Program-made: the position numbers and the translations under genes | Assembly: GCF_004784465.1 (NCBI RefSeq) | Contig: NZ_SRRU01000005.1 | Span: 1-64,000 of the forward strand | Source: Streptomyces griseoluteus | Lineage (GTDB): Bacteria; Actinomycetota; Actinomycetes; Streptomycetales; Streptomycetaceae | Length of the DNA stretch: 64,000 bases | Direction: 5' to 3' | Part shown: positions 44,015 through 52,345 of the stretch, piece by piece | How positions within the stretch are numbered: the first letter of the stretch is position 1 | Layout: the number at the start of each line of letters is the position of its first letter | The notes under the pieces: model-generated | What the model was told of the DNA's origin: nothing | Databases searched by the model: none | What the model saw: the letters and a program-made list of their open reading frames with translations, nothing else

Positions 44015-45276
44015 CGGACCGTCGCTTCCTCGCCCTTCTGCGTGGGGGCGGTGCGGGACAGGAACAGGCCGAACACCGGCGGGTGCGTCTGGAGCAGCTC
44101 CAGACGGCCGCCGTCGGCCTCGGCGAGGTCGCGGGCGACGGCGAGCCCGATACCCGTGGAGTTGCGGCCGCTGATGGTCCGCTCGAAGATCCGCGCACCG
44201 AGGTCGGCGGGGACGCCGGGGCCCTCGTCGGTGACCTCGATCACGGCCTGGTTGCCGGTGACGCGGGTGCGCAGGGCCACCGTGCCGCCGCCGTGCATCA
44301 GCGAGTTCTCGATCAGCGCGGCCAGCACCTGCGCGACCGCGCCGGGCGTGCCGACCGCCGTCAAGTGCCGCTTGCCCGAGCTGACGATGGCCCGGCCCGC
44401 GCTGCGGTAGGCGGGGCGCCACTCGGCGAGCTGCTGCTGGATGACCTCGTCGAGGTCGAAGGTGACCGCGGAGCCGGTACGGGGGTCGCGCGAGTTGGTC
44501 AGCAGCCGCTCCACCACGTCGGTCAGCCGCTCCACCTGCGCCAGCGCGATGGTCGCCTCCTCCTTCACCGTGTCCGGGTCGTCGGTGAGGGTGATCTCCT
44601 CCAGCCGCATGGACAGCGCGGTCAGCGGCGTACGGAGCTGGTGCGAGGCGTCGGCCGCGAGGCGCCGCTCGGCGGTCAGCATGCGGCCGATCCGCTCGGC
44701 GGAGGAGTCCAGCACATCGGCGACCCGGTCCAGCTCGGGGACGCCGTACCGCTTGTGCCGGGGGCGGGGGTCGCCGGAGCCGAGGCGTTCGGCGGTCTCG
44801 GCGAGGTCGGTGAGCGGGGAGGCGAGCCGGTTGGCCTGGCGTACCGCGAGCAGTACGGCGGCGATGACCGCGAGCAGGGCGACCAGGGCGATGATCAGCA
44901 GGGTGCGGCCGACCTCGCGGGTCACGGCGGAGCGGGGCTCCTGCACGGTGACGGTCTCGCCCTCCTCGCCGTGCTGCGTGGAGTGGATGACGTCACCCTG
45001 GGGCCTGCTGCCGATCTCGATCGGGGCCCGGCCGGGCATCTTGATCACCGCGTACTGGGTCTTGCTGACCGGGTTGCGCAGTACGTCGGCGTTGACGTTC
45101 TCGGCGGCGAGGATGCGGCTGTCCACGATGCTGGCCAGCCGCACCGCCTCGGACTCCACCCGCTCCTGCGCGCTGTTGCTGATCGTCCGCGTCTCCACGA
45201 TCACCAGTGAGACCCCGAACACGGCGATCACCACCAGCACGACGGCAAGCGTGGACTGAATAAGACGACGACGCAC
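44011..45276 (-). CDS. sensor histidine kinase
   Basis: A 421-residue kinase. Membrane helices at 8-28 and 123-146 flank a 95-residue extracytoplasmic sensor. A HAMP domain (147-200), the phospho-acceptor His212 in DASHQLRTPLTAL and the ATPase domain (NSLMHGG N-box, DEGPGVP and STGIGLAVARDLA) follow. It is a typical class I kinase without obvious defects. The GTG start is at 45276. The response-regulator gene lies 141 bases upstream on the same strand, separated by a dispersed repeat. Stimulus unknown. Confidence 0.92.
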   Translation of the reverse strand: MRRRLIQSTLAVVLVVIAVFGVSLVIVETRTISNSAQERVESEAVRLASIVDSRILAAENVNADVLRNPVSKTQYAVIKMPGRAPIEIGSRPQGDVIHSTQHGEEGETVTVQEPRSAVTREVGRTLLIIALVALLAVIAAVLLAVRQANRLASPLTDLAETAERLGSGDPRPRHKRYGVPELDRVADVLDSSAERIGRMLTAERRLAADASHQLRTPLTALSMRLEEITLTDDPDTVKEEATIALAQVERLTDVVERLLTNSRDPRTGSAVTFDLDEVIQQQLAEWRPAYRSAGRAIVSSGKRHLTAVGTPGAVAQVLAALIENSLMHGGGTVALRTRVTGNQAVIEVTDEGPGVPADLGARIFERTISGRNSTGIGLAVARDLAEADGGRLELLQTHPPVFGLFLSRTAPTQKGEEATVR

Positions 45277-45331
45277 AGGGTCCCTCCGGGAAGACTAAGG
45301 ACCACCAGTCTCCCCCGGCCCGGCGCAGCAC

Positions 45332-45369
45332 CCTAAGGGACGCGGGGAACTGCGCGACCGGCCACGACG
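45332..45369. repeat. dispersed Streptomyces repeat
   Basis: The words CTAAGGGACGCGGGGAACTG and CGCGACCGGCCACGACG, back to back, are familiar as a highly dispersed intergenic repeat of Streptomyces. It lies between the response regulator stop and the kinase start. Identification is from memory. Confidence 0.5.
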
Positions 45370-45417
45370 CGGGGTCGGCCGCCGACGCCCCCGCGGCCCC
45401 CGTCCGGAAGGCGGGAC

Positions 45418-46095
45418 TCAGCTCTTCTCGAACCGGAAGCCCACACCGCGCACCGTGGCGATGTACCGGGGGTTCGCGGCGTCATCGCCCAGCTTCTTCC
45501 GCAGCCACGAGATGTGCATGTCCAGCGTCTTGGTGGAGGACCACCACGTGGTGTCCCACACCTCCCGCATCAGCTGATCCCGCGTGACCACGCGGCCGGC
45601 GTCCCGCACCAGCACCCGCAGCAGATCGAACTCCTTGGCCGTGAGCTGGAGTTCCTCCTCGCCCATCCAGGCCCGGTGCGACTCGACGTCGATCCGCACA
45701 CCGTGGGTGGCCGGGGGCTGCTGGGGCTCGGCCGAGCCGCGCCGCAGCAGCGCCCGGACCCGGGCCAGCAGCTCGGCGAGCCGGAAGGGCTTGGTGACGT
45801 AGTCGTCGGCGCCCGCGTCGAGCCCGACGACGGTGTCCACCTCGTCGGCGCGCGCGGTCAGGATGAGGATGGGCACGGTGTGGCCGTCGGCACGCAGCCG
45901 GCGGGCGACCTCCAGGCCGTCCATGCCGGGCAGTCCCAGGTCCAGCACGACGAGATCGACCCCGCCCTGGAGTCCGGCGTCGAGCGCGCTGGGGCCGTCC
46001 TCGCGCACCTCGACCTCGTAACCTTCCCGGCGCAGGGCGCGGGCCAGCGGCTCCGAGATGGACGCGTCGTCCTCGGCGAGCAGTACACGGGTCAT
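45418..46095 (-). CDS. OmpR family response regulator
   Basis: A 225-residue regulator. The receiver domain has Asp9/Asp10, the phospho-acceptor Asp52 in VLDLGLPGMDG, Thr80 and Lys102 in YVTKPF. The C-terminal winged helix (about 130-223) ends YIATVRGVGFRFEKS. It pairs with the kinase downstream. An inverted repeat TTTGTACC-N5-GGTACAAA lies about 60 bases upstream and could be its own operator or that of the divergent peptide transporter. Confidence 0.94.
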   Translation of the reverse strand: MTRVLLAEDDASISEPLARALRREGYEVEVREDGPSALDAGLQGGVDLVVLDLGLPGMDGLEVARRLRADGHTVPILILTARADEVDTVVGLDAGADDYVTKPFRLAELLARVRALLRRGSAEPQQPPATHGVRIDVESHRAWMGEEELQLTAKEFDLLRVLVRDAGRVVTRDQLMREVWDTTWWSSTKTLDMHISWLRKKLGDDAANPRYIATVRGVGFRFEKS

Positions 46096-46156
46096 GAGCT
46101 GATGGTAGACCGCCCGCGCGTGAGGCCGGGGTGTGGTCGGCAGCAGTGCTCTTACC

Positions 46157-46177
46157 TTTGTACCCTGCTGGTACAAA
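46157..46177. promoter_or_regulatory. inverted repeat operator candidate
   Basis: TTTGTACC (46157-46164), five bases, GGTACAAA (46170-46177): a perfect 8-base inverted repeat in the divergent region, 62 bases before the response-regulator start. Confidence 0.55.
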
Positions 46178-46211
46178 CCAATGACGGTGCGATGCGAATG
46201 TGGAAGACACC

Positions 46212-46240
46212 TTGGAAACAGGTCGCGCGGTTCCCATGAT
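46212..46240 (+). promoter_or_regulatory. promoter candidate for the POT transporter
   Basis: -35 TTGGAA (46212-46217), a 17-base spacer and -10 CATGAT (46235-46240), four of six matches in each hexamer. Confidence 0.4.
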
Positions 46241-46590
46241 TCCTGTGATCCGTGTCTCAAGTCCTTCCATATCCGGCAGTGTCCTGCCGTATGGTGACCT
46301 GAACGCCTGTAGCACACCGGGGGCCTTTTGGCGGGCACATGACGCCAAGGGTCTCCCTTTCTGTGCGGGCTGACTCCGCTCAGCCTTGAAAGGAATGACC
46401 TCTGGCCGGGCTCGTTACGCAGTGACGCGTAGGAGCGTGGATCCCGGTGGTCGCCGTCCTCCGCCTTCGATGCCTTCGATGCGGGAACCCCCAGGGCGTG
46501 GGGGCGGACGCCCGACCCTGCCGGTGCCGGCCGCACCCCCCACCGGGCGCGCAGCGCTCCATCGCGCGTCCCGACCAGCAAGGAACGACC

Positions 46591-48096
46591 ATGGCGTCCA
46601 GCCTGACGAAGGACTCGGTCCGTCCGGAGACCCCGGGCACCGAGAAGACCTTCTTCGGCCACCCCCGCGGCTTGGCCACTCTCTTCATGACCGAGATGTG
46701 GGAGCGGTTCTCCTACTACGGCATGAGGGCCCTGCTCCCGCTGTATCTGGTCGCTCCGGGCGGCCTGCACCTCAGCGCGGGCACCGCGACGGCGATCTAC
46801 TCGGTGTACCTGTCGCTCGTGTACCTGCTCGCCCTGCCGGGCGGCTGGGTCGCGGACCGCCTGCTCGGCCCCCGCAAGACGGTGGCCGTCTCCGGTCTGA
46901 TCATCATGCTCGGCCACCTGTGCCTGGCGCTGCCCGTGGCCGCGAGCTTCTACGTCGGCCTGGTACTGGTCGCCATCGGCTCGGGTCTGCTGAAGGCCAA
47001 CATCTCCACGATGGTCGGCCACCTGTACAAGGGCGTGGACGACCCGCGCCGTGACGGTGGCTTCACCGTCTTCTACATCGGCATCAACCTGGGCGCCTTC
47101 ATCGCTCCGCTGGTCATCGGCACGGTGGGCGAGAACGTGAACTGGCACCTCGGCTTCGCGCTGGCCGCGCTCGGCATGGCGCTGGGCCTGGTCCAGTACC
47201 TGCTGGGCGGCCGTCACCTCGCCGCGCGGAGCAACGAGGTCCCGACCCCGCTGTCCGCCGAGGAGAAGAAGTCCACGCTGCGCAAGGGCCTGATCTGGCT
47301 CGGCATCGCCGTGGTCTTCTACGCCCTGGTGGGCGGCACCGGCCACTTCACGCTGAACTGGGCGCTGATCCCGCTCACGATCATCGGTCTGATCGTGCCG
47401 ATCCTGGTGATCGCCCGGATCTACCGCGACAAGGACCTGGAGCCCGCCGAGCGCTCGAAGGTCTCCGCGTACATCTGGTTCTTCGTCGCCGCCGCCGTGT
47501 TCTGGATGATCTACGACCAGGGTGGTTCCACCCTGTCGCTGTTCGCCGACAGCTCGGCCAAGAACACCATCGCCGGCTGGGAGTTCCCGGTCTCCTGGTA
47601 CCAGTCGGTCAACCCGGTCATGATCATGGCGCTGGCCCCGGTCTTCGCCTGGCTGTGGCTGTGGCTGAACCGCCGCGGCAAGGAGCCGAGCACGATCGTG
47701 AAGTTCGGCTCCGGTCTGGTCCTGGTCGGCGCGTCCTTCTTCCTCTTCCTCGCTCCGCTGTCGATCGCCGAGGGCGGTCACAAGGCCGCGGCGATGTGGC
47801 TGGTGGCGATCTACTTCGTGCAGACCGTCGGTGAGCTGGCGCTGTCGCCGGTGGGCCTGTCGGTGACCACGAAGATGGCGCCGAAGAAGTACGCCTCGCA
47901 GATGATGGGCGTCTGGTTCCTCGCGGTCACCGCGGGCGACTCGATCACCGCCCTGCTGTCGAACCCGGCCGTGGGCGGGGTGAACCTCGACAAGATGGGC
48001 TTCGTCGCCCTGGAGGCGATCCTGGCCGTCGTCGCCGGTGTCGCCGTCTGGATGTACCGCAAGAAGGTCAAGGCTCTGATGGGCAGCGTCAACTGA
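46591..48096 (+). CDS. POT/PTR family peptide transporter
   Basis: A 501-residue proton-coupled di/tripeptide importer with about 14 hydrophobic segments. The family signatures are visible: ExxERFSYYG as MWERFSYYGMRALL (30-43), GGWVADRLLGPRKTV near 85-99, and FYIGINLGAFIAPL near 165-178. The ATG follows AAGGA. It is divergent from the two-component system, which may control it. A strong terminator follows. Substrates cannot be refined beyond small peptides. Confidence 0.93.
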   Translation: MASSLTKDSVRPETPGTEKTFFGHPRGLATLFMTEMWERFSYYGMRALLPLYLVAPGGLHLSAGTATAIYSVYLSLVYLLALPGGWVADRLLGPRKTVAVSGLIIMLGHLCLALPVAASFYVGLVLVAIGSGLLKANISTMVGHLYKGVDDPRRDGGFTVFYIGINLGAFIAPLVIGTVGENVNWHLGFALAALGMALGLVQYLLGGRHLAARSNEVPTPLSAEEKKSTLRKGLIWLGIAVVFYALVGGTGHFTLNWALIPLTIIGLIVPILVIARIYRDKDLEPAERSKVSAYIWFFVAAAVFWMIYDQGGSTLSLFADSSAKNTIAGWEFPVSWYQSVNPVMIMALAPVFAWLWLWLNRRGKEPSTIVKFGSGLVLVGASFFLFLAPLSIAEGGHKAAAMWLVAIYFVQTVGELALSPVGLSVTTKMAPKKYASQMMGVWFLAVTAGDSITALLSNPAVGGVNLDKMGFVALEAILAVVAGVAVWMYRKKVKALMGSVN

Positions 48097-48120
48097 CCTG
48101 ACCCCGCTCCGCCGGACACA

Positions 48121-48155
48121 CGAAGGGCCCCGCATCGAGGATGCGGGGCCCTTCG
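48121..48155. terminator. strong terminator
   Basis: A perfect 16-base stem CGAAGGGCCCCGCATC / GATGCGGGGCCCTTCG with a three-base loop lies between convergent POT and anti-sigma genes. Confidence 0.85.
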
Positions 48156-48163
48156 CCGTTCTC

Positions 48164-48205
48164 GTAGAGCCCGGTGCGTAGAGCCCGGTGCGTAGAGCCC
48201 GGTTC
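48164..48205. repeat. 14-bp tandem repeat, three copies
   Basis: GTAGAGCCCGGTGC occurs twice and then as GTAGAGCCCGGTTC, with the third copy reaching the anti-sigma stop codon. It directly follows the terminator. Confidence 0.9.
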
Positions 48206-48765
48206 TAGGCGGGGGCGGCCAGTTCCGCCCAGACCGTCTTGCCGGAGCCGTCGGGGGTGCGTACGACGCCCCAGTCCAGGCTCAGGCGCTGCACGATGAA
48301 CATGCCGTGGCCGCCGGGTCGGCCGGCCTGGTGCGGGGTCCGGGGGGCGGGCTGGCCGGCGCCGCGGTCGGTGATCTCGAGACGGATCACCTTGCGGTCG
48401 CAGGACAGGAGCAGCTCGTCGGGTCCGTCGGCGTGCAGGCAGGCGTTGGTGACCAGCTCGGAGACGACGAGGAGCACGTCCTCGGCGGCGGCCCGCTGCT
48501 CGGCGCCCGAGGCGGGGAGCCAGCCCCACTCGTAGAGCGCCTGGCGGGTGAAGTCACGGGCGAGCGGGACCACCCCGCTCTCGCCGTCCAGGCTGAGCCT
48601 GCGGACCTGCCGTCCCCTCGCCTCCGGCGCGGCCTCGGAGGGGGCGACGGGCAAGGCGGCGCTCAAGGCCGCCTCGGACGCCGTCGCGCCTCCTTCGGGC
48701 ATGCCGGAAGCGCCGCTCGGCTCCGGGCCACCATCGCCCGGCGAGTAGGGCCGGGTGGTGCTCAT
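48205..48765 (-). CDS. anti-sigma factor, RsbW/SpoIIAB-like ATP-binding protein
   Basis: A 186-residue serine-kinase-type anti-sigma factor. A 55-residue disordered N-terminus precedes the GHKL ATPase fold: N-box EDVLLVVSELVTNACLHA near 95-112, G1 DRGAGQ near 132 and G2 GGHGMFIV near 149. In partner switching it binds the sigma factor or phosphorylates the STAS antagonist. It lies downstream of the STAS gene, separated by 289 bases, and is close to the divergent sigma gene. The locus resembles the sigI region of S. coelicolor as I recall it. Confidence 0.88.
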   Translation of the reverse strand: MSTTRPYSPGDGGPEPSGASGMPEGGATASEAALSAALPVAPSEAAPEARGRQVRRLSLDGESGVVPLARDFTRQALYEWGWLPASGAEQRAAAEDVLLVVSELVTNACLHADGPDELLLSCDRKVIRLEITDRGAGQPAPRTPHQAGRPGGHGMFIVQRLSLDWGVVRTPDGSGKTVWAELAAPA

Positions 48766-49054
48766 CAGCGCTTCACCTCACCGATCCACCAGTACACGAT
48801 TCCAAAGTCCGACTCCGTTCGGTCCCGGACGGCCGATTCACCGTCCGCCCGGTGTCCGCGTGCTGCCTCCGTCACCTTCCGCGTCCGCCCTCGTCTCATA
48901 CGTCGCGCCGGACCCCTTCTCCGGTTCCCGGAGCGGGTTCGGCGGCGGGGCTGCCGAAAGGTTTCAGATGTCTCCTGCCCGACTGATCCCCCGGAACACC
49001 CCCTCATTCACCCGACGCAGGGAAGCGACGGCCGGAGGGGGCGCGCGGGAGGAG

Positions 49055-49432
49055 TCAGCCGGTCTCGCCCGCCAGGGCGGCCTCCACGGAGTCGTGGACG
49101 GTGAAGACCGCCTCGGCTCCTGTGATCTCGAACACGCGCGCGACTACGGGCAGCATGCCCGCGAGGTGCACGCCACCGCCGGCGGCGTCCGCCTTCAGGC
49201 GGGCCCCCAGCAGCACGTTCAGTCCTGTCGAGTCGCAGAACTCCAGCCGTGAGCAATCCACGACGAGTCGCGTGAAGCCCTTCTCCAGGAGGTCGTCGAG
49301 CGGCTCGCGCAGTAGATCGGCGGTGTGGTGATCGAGTTCACCTGCCGGCGTCACTACGGCGCTGGAACCCTCTTCCCGCACCTCCACCAGAAGCCGGCCC
49401 GACTGTGCGCTGCCGACCGTCCCGTGGTCCAT
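49055..49432 (-). CDS. anti-sigma factor antagonist (STAS domain)
   Basis: A 125-residue RsbV/SpoIIAA-like protein. The STAS fold is complete, with the phosphorylatable serine at Ser68 in EFCDSTGLNVLL. In its unphosphorylated state it releases the sigma factor from the anti-sigma kinase. A GTTT-N14-GGGTGT promoter of the SigB class lies about 70 bases upstream, so it may be induced by the sigma factor it helps to free. It is divergent from the sigma gene across 244 bases. Confidence 0.92.
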   Translation of the reverse strand: MDHGTVGSAQSGRLLVEVREEGSSAVVTPAGELDHHTADLLREPLDDLLEKGFTRLVVDCSRLEFCDSTGLNVLLGARLKADAAGGGVHLAGMLPVVARVFEITGAEAVFTVHDSVEAALAGETG

Positions 49433-49497
49433 GCCGTCTCTCTCCCGAGTCTTGGCTGCTGATGCCCTCGAACATTACGCCTTCCAGCCACACTTCG

Positions 49498-49521
49498 ACA
49501 CCCGAACAACCCCCCAGAAAC
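49498..49521 (-). promoter_or_regulatory. SigB-class promoter of the STAS gene
   Basis: Minus strand: GTTT (49518-49521), 14-base spacer, GGGTGT (49498-49503). The consensus for Streptomyces SigB/SigH-class promoters is GTTT-N14-16-GGGTAT or similar, so five of six -10 positions match. Confidence 0.55.
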
Positions 49522-49676
49522 GGGCATATAGCCGCAAATGACACTTGCGACCAACTCGCCGAAGCAGGTAGGGCTAGTACGACACACATCCCTACACGCC
49601 GGCTTCGGAGGCGCCGCACACCGCAGTGCACGTATCGGCTTCGGCAGCCATATGCCGAGAACGATGGAGGACACCC

Positions 49677-50573
49677 ATGTCAGCCCGGCTCGACGGATCG
49701 CCTACCCACAAAGCGGCGTCGACACCCCCACCGGAAATGCTGGACCACACCATCGACCCTCTCGACCCCCTGGCGGGGCTCCCCGAGATCCCGCCCTTCG
49801 ACGAGGTCGGCCCGGTGGACGCGCGAGCCCTGTCCAAGACGCTCTTCGAGCGCCTGGAGTCGCTGGAGGAGGGCACGTACGAATACTCGTACGTCCGCAA
49901 CACCCTCGTCGAACTGAATCTGGCGCTGGTGAAGTTCGCCGCCTCTCGGTTCCGTTCCCGCAGCGAGCCGATGGAGGACATCGTCCAGGTCGGCACGGTC
50001 GGCCTGATCAAGGCGATCGACCGCTTCGAGATGTCGCGCGGGGTCGAGTTCCCGACCTTCGCCATGCCGACCATCATCGGCGAGATCAAGCGCTTCTTCC
50101 GTGACACCTCGTGGTCCGTGCGCGTCCCGCGCCGCCTGCAGGAGCTGCGGCTGGACCTGGCCAAGGCCGGGGACGAGCTCGCCCAGCGGCTGGACCGCGC
50201 CCCCACCGTCGCGGAACTGGCCGAGCGCCTCGGGCTCTCCCACGAGGAGGTCGTCGAGGGCATGGCCGCCTCGAACGCCTACACCGCCTCCTCCCTGGAC
50301 GCGCAGCCCGCCGAGGACGACGCCGAGGGCGCGCTCGCGGACCGGATCGGGTACGAGGACCACGGGCTCGAAGGCATCGAGTACGTCGAGTCGTTGAAGC
50401 CCCTCATCGCCGAACTGGCGCCCCGCGACCGGAAGATCCTCTCCCTGCGGTTCGTGGCGGGGCTGACCCAGTCCGAGATCGGCGAGGAGCTGGGCATCTC
50501 GCAGATGCACGTCTCCCGGCTGCTGTCGCGGACGTTGACGCGGCTGCGCAAGGGACTGACGCTGGACGAGTGA
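49677..50573 (+). CDS. sigI: SigB/SigF-class RNA polymerase sigma factor
   Basis: A 298-residue sigma factor of the stress/sporulation class. Region 2 contains VQVGTVGLIKAIDRFEMSRGVEFPTFAMPTI near 110-140, region 3 the RVPRRLQELRLDLAKA block near 160-175, and region 4 the helix-turn-helix GLTQSEIGEELGISQMHVSRLLSRTLTRLR near the C-terminus. Region 1.1 is absent, as usual. The ATG has GGAGG at ideal spacing. It sits with an anti-sigma and an antagonist gene. The name sigI rests on synteny with S. coelicolor SCO3068 from memory, not on alignment. Confidence 0.85.
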   Translation: MSARLDGSPTHKAASTPPPEMLDHTIDPLDPLAGLPEIPPFDEVGPVDARALSKTLFERLESLEEGTYEYSYVRNTLVELNLALVKFAASRFRSRSEPMEDIVQVGTVGLIKAIDRFEMSRGVEFPTFAMPTIIGEIKRFFRDTSWSVRVPRRLQELRLDLAKAGDELAQRLDRAPTVAELAERLGLSHEEVVEGMAASNAYTASSLDAQPAEDDAEGALADRIGYEDHGLEGIEYVESLKPLIAELAPRDRKILSLRFVAGLTQSEIGEELGISQMHVSRLLSRTLTRLRKGLTLDE

Positions 50574-50613
50574 GGGTGGGCGCCGCCGGGAGGCGGACCT
50601 TTCCCGTACGCGT

Positions 50614-50646
50614 GAGGCGGCCCGGCCGAAGATGCCGGGCCGCCTC
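50614..50646. terminator. terminator after the sigma factor gene
   Basis: A perfect 13-base stem GAGGCGGCCCGGC / GCCGGGCCGCCTC with a seven-base loop and TTCC tail, 41 bases past the stop. Confidence 0.7.
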
Positions 50647-50677
50647 TTCCGTGCCGCCGGTGCGCGAACCGTTATGT

Positions 50678-50692
50678 GTTACCTGAAGTAAC
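50678..50692. promoter_or_regulatory. palindrome upstream of the sigma/lectin fusion gene
   Basis: GTTAC-CTGAA-GTAAC lies 84 bases before the start codon. It is a plausible operator; the regulator is unknown. Confidence 0.4.
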
Positions 50693-50775
50693 CCCTTTCC
50701 CGGACCGCACCCCTCCAGCACCATGGGCCCCCCGACTGACTGGTATGTCAGAACCCCAGGGGACGGAGGGTGCGC

Positions 50776-52308
50776 ATGGCTCAGCCCGAGCCGGACAAGG
50801 ACGTCCAGGACACGCCGGACGCGCGGCTCACCGAACTGCTGCGCGCCCCCACCCAGACGGCGTACCCGGCGCTCCAGGAGTTGCGCCGCCGCCACCAGCC
50901 GGCGGTACTCGCCTACGCCCGCCTGTGCACCACCGGCGAGTCCACCGCCCGCAGGCTGGCGGCCGAGGCCCTCACCGAGGCCGCCCGGGACACGGCGCGC
51001 GGCATCGAGCCGAACGTGCCGCTGCGCCACCACCTGTTGCTCCTGGCGGGGCGGGCCGCGGCCTCCTGGGCCCGCGACGAGCGGGCGGCGGGCCTCGATC
51101 CAAGTCTGCTGCTGGTGCTCAATTCCGTTGCCGCGCCCGAGGGTCCGACCCCGCCCCTGCTCCCGGCGTTCCAGGCGCTGCCCTCCCGCGACCAGGGCCT
51201 CGTCTGGTACGGCGTCCTGGAGGAGGAGGCCCAGGAGCGGACCGCCGCCTACCTCGGCCTCGCCCCCGCCGCTGTCGCCCACGGCACCTCGCAAGCCCTG
51301 CAGGCGCTGGCCCAGGCGTGTCTGCGCCACCGGCTGGCCGCGTCCGACGACCCGCGCTGCGCCGACTTCCGCCGGCTGATCGAGGAGGCGGTACGGCCGG
51401 AGCGGCCCCGCCGCAGCGTCGACCTGGACGCGCACAAGGCCCGATGTCCTTGCTGCACGGCCGCGTTCGAGGACCTGAGCGCGCTGCGGGACGCCCCGCG
51501 GCAGGCCCTCGCGGAGGGGCTGCTGCCCTGGGGCGGCACGGCATACGCCCACCGAGGCGGCCCCGCACCGGCCACGGCGCCCGGAGGGCCCGCCCCCCGC
51601 CGGAACCGGCCACCGCGGCGGCGTTATCTGCCGGCCGCGGTGGTCCTGGGCGCGGGCCTCGTGACGCTCCTGGGGTTCCTGCTCCTGCGCACCGACGACT
51701 CCCCCGGACAGCCCGTGGCCAACCCGGCGCCCCCGCGGGTGACGGTCACGGCGACGTCCTCCTCCTCGCCCGTCGCCTCCCCCACCCCGTCCCGGACGGC
51801 GAAGTCCCCCTCTCCGAGCAGGACTTCGCACCGTCCGGCACCCCGGCCGACCCACCGCGAGCCCAGGCCCTCCCCCACGCCTGCGCCCCCGCCGCCTCCG
51901 GCGCCGGGCGCCGCCTACGCCCAGGTGGTGAATCTGGCCACCGGCTTATGCCTGGACGTACGCGACGGCGACTTCGACAAGGGCACCGACGTCATCACCG
52001 CTCCCTGCACGTCCTCGCCCGCCCAGCGCTGGAGCGTCGACAGCGACCTGGGGGTCGTCCGCTCGGCCGCCGACTCCGATTTCTGCCTGGACAGCCGGGG
52101 CGACGTCGACCGGGGCGTGGGCATCTGGGCCTGCGACTCGGTCAACGGCAGCAACGGCCAGAACCTCCGCTTCACGGTCGACCCCGACGGAACCATCCGG
52201 CCCGGCATCGCCATCGAGACGGCCTTGGTGCCCGACGGCGGTGGCGGGGTGGAACTGCGGCCCCTGGACGGCGGGCGGGAGCAGCGGTGGCGGGCGGGAG
52301 CCCGCTGA
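50776..52308 (+). CDS. sigma-like / ZAS zinc motif / membrane / ricin-lectin fusion protein
   Basis: A 510-residue mosaic protein. Residues 15-205 resemble the two helical domains of a sigma-70-like (ECF-type) factor, with ALTEAARDTARG and QALPSRDQGLVWY resembling regions 2 and 4; they look degenerate. His220-x3-Cys224-x2-Cys227 matches the ZAS motif of zinc anti-sigma factors. One membrane helix (285-305) is followed by a Pro/Ser/Thr linker (310-375) and a ricin-type beta-trefoil (379-508) that would be outside the cell. The start has GGAGG six bases upstream. Codon 391 is TTA (51946-51948), so translation may depend on bldA tRNA. Confidence 0.8.
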   Translation: MAQPEPDKDVQDTPDARLTELLRAPTQTAYPALQELRRRHQPAVLAYARLCTTGESTARRLAAEALTEAARDTARGIEPNVPLRHHLLLLAGRAAASWARDERAAGLDPSLLLVLNSVAAPEGPTPPLLPAFQALPSRDQGLVWYGVLEEEAQERTAAYLGLAPAAVAHGTSQALQALAQACLRHRLAASDDPRCADFRRLIEEAVRPERPRRSVDLDAHKARCPCCTAAFEDLSALRDAPRQALAEGLLPWGGTAYAHRGGPAPATAPGGPAPRRNRPPRRRYLPAAVVLGAGLVTLLGFLLLRTDDSPGQPVANPAPPRVTVTATSSSSPVASPTPSRTAKSPSPSRTSHRPAPRPTHREPRPSPTPAPPPPPAPGAAYAQVVNLATGLCLDVRDGDFDKGTDVITAPCTSSPAQRWSVDSDLGVVRSAADSDFCLDSRGDVDRGVGIWACDSVNGSNGQNLRFTVDPDGTIRPGIAIETALVPDGGGGVELRPLDGGREQRWRAGAR

Positions 52309-52345
52309 CGGGGACGGGGCCCGCGCGCGGAGGGCACCGGGCCGG

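Larger units (their letters stand above)
46096..46590. other. divergent regulatory region, response regulator / POT transporter
   Basis: 495 bases without a gene. It contains the inverted repeat at 46157-46177, a promoter candidate at 46212-46240 (plus), a hairpin CGGCAG-TGTC-CTGCCG at 46274-46289 and a hairpin GGCTGA-CTCCGC-TCAGCC at 46368-46385. The transporter mRNA therefore has a long structured leader of about 340 bases. No known riboswitch was recognised. Confidence 0.5.

Noticed and set aside
46096..48135. Long upstream extension of the response regulator reading frame
   Set aside because: The extension is antisense to the POT transporter; the receiver domain begins exactly at the ATG at 46095.
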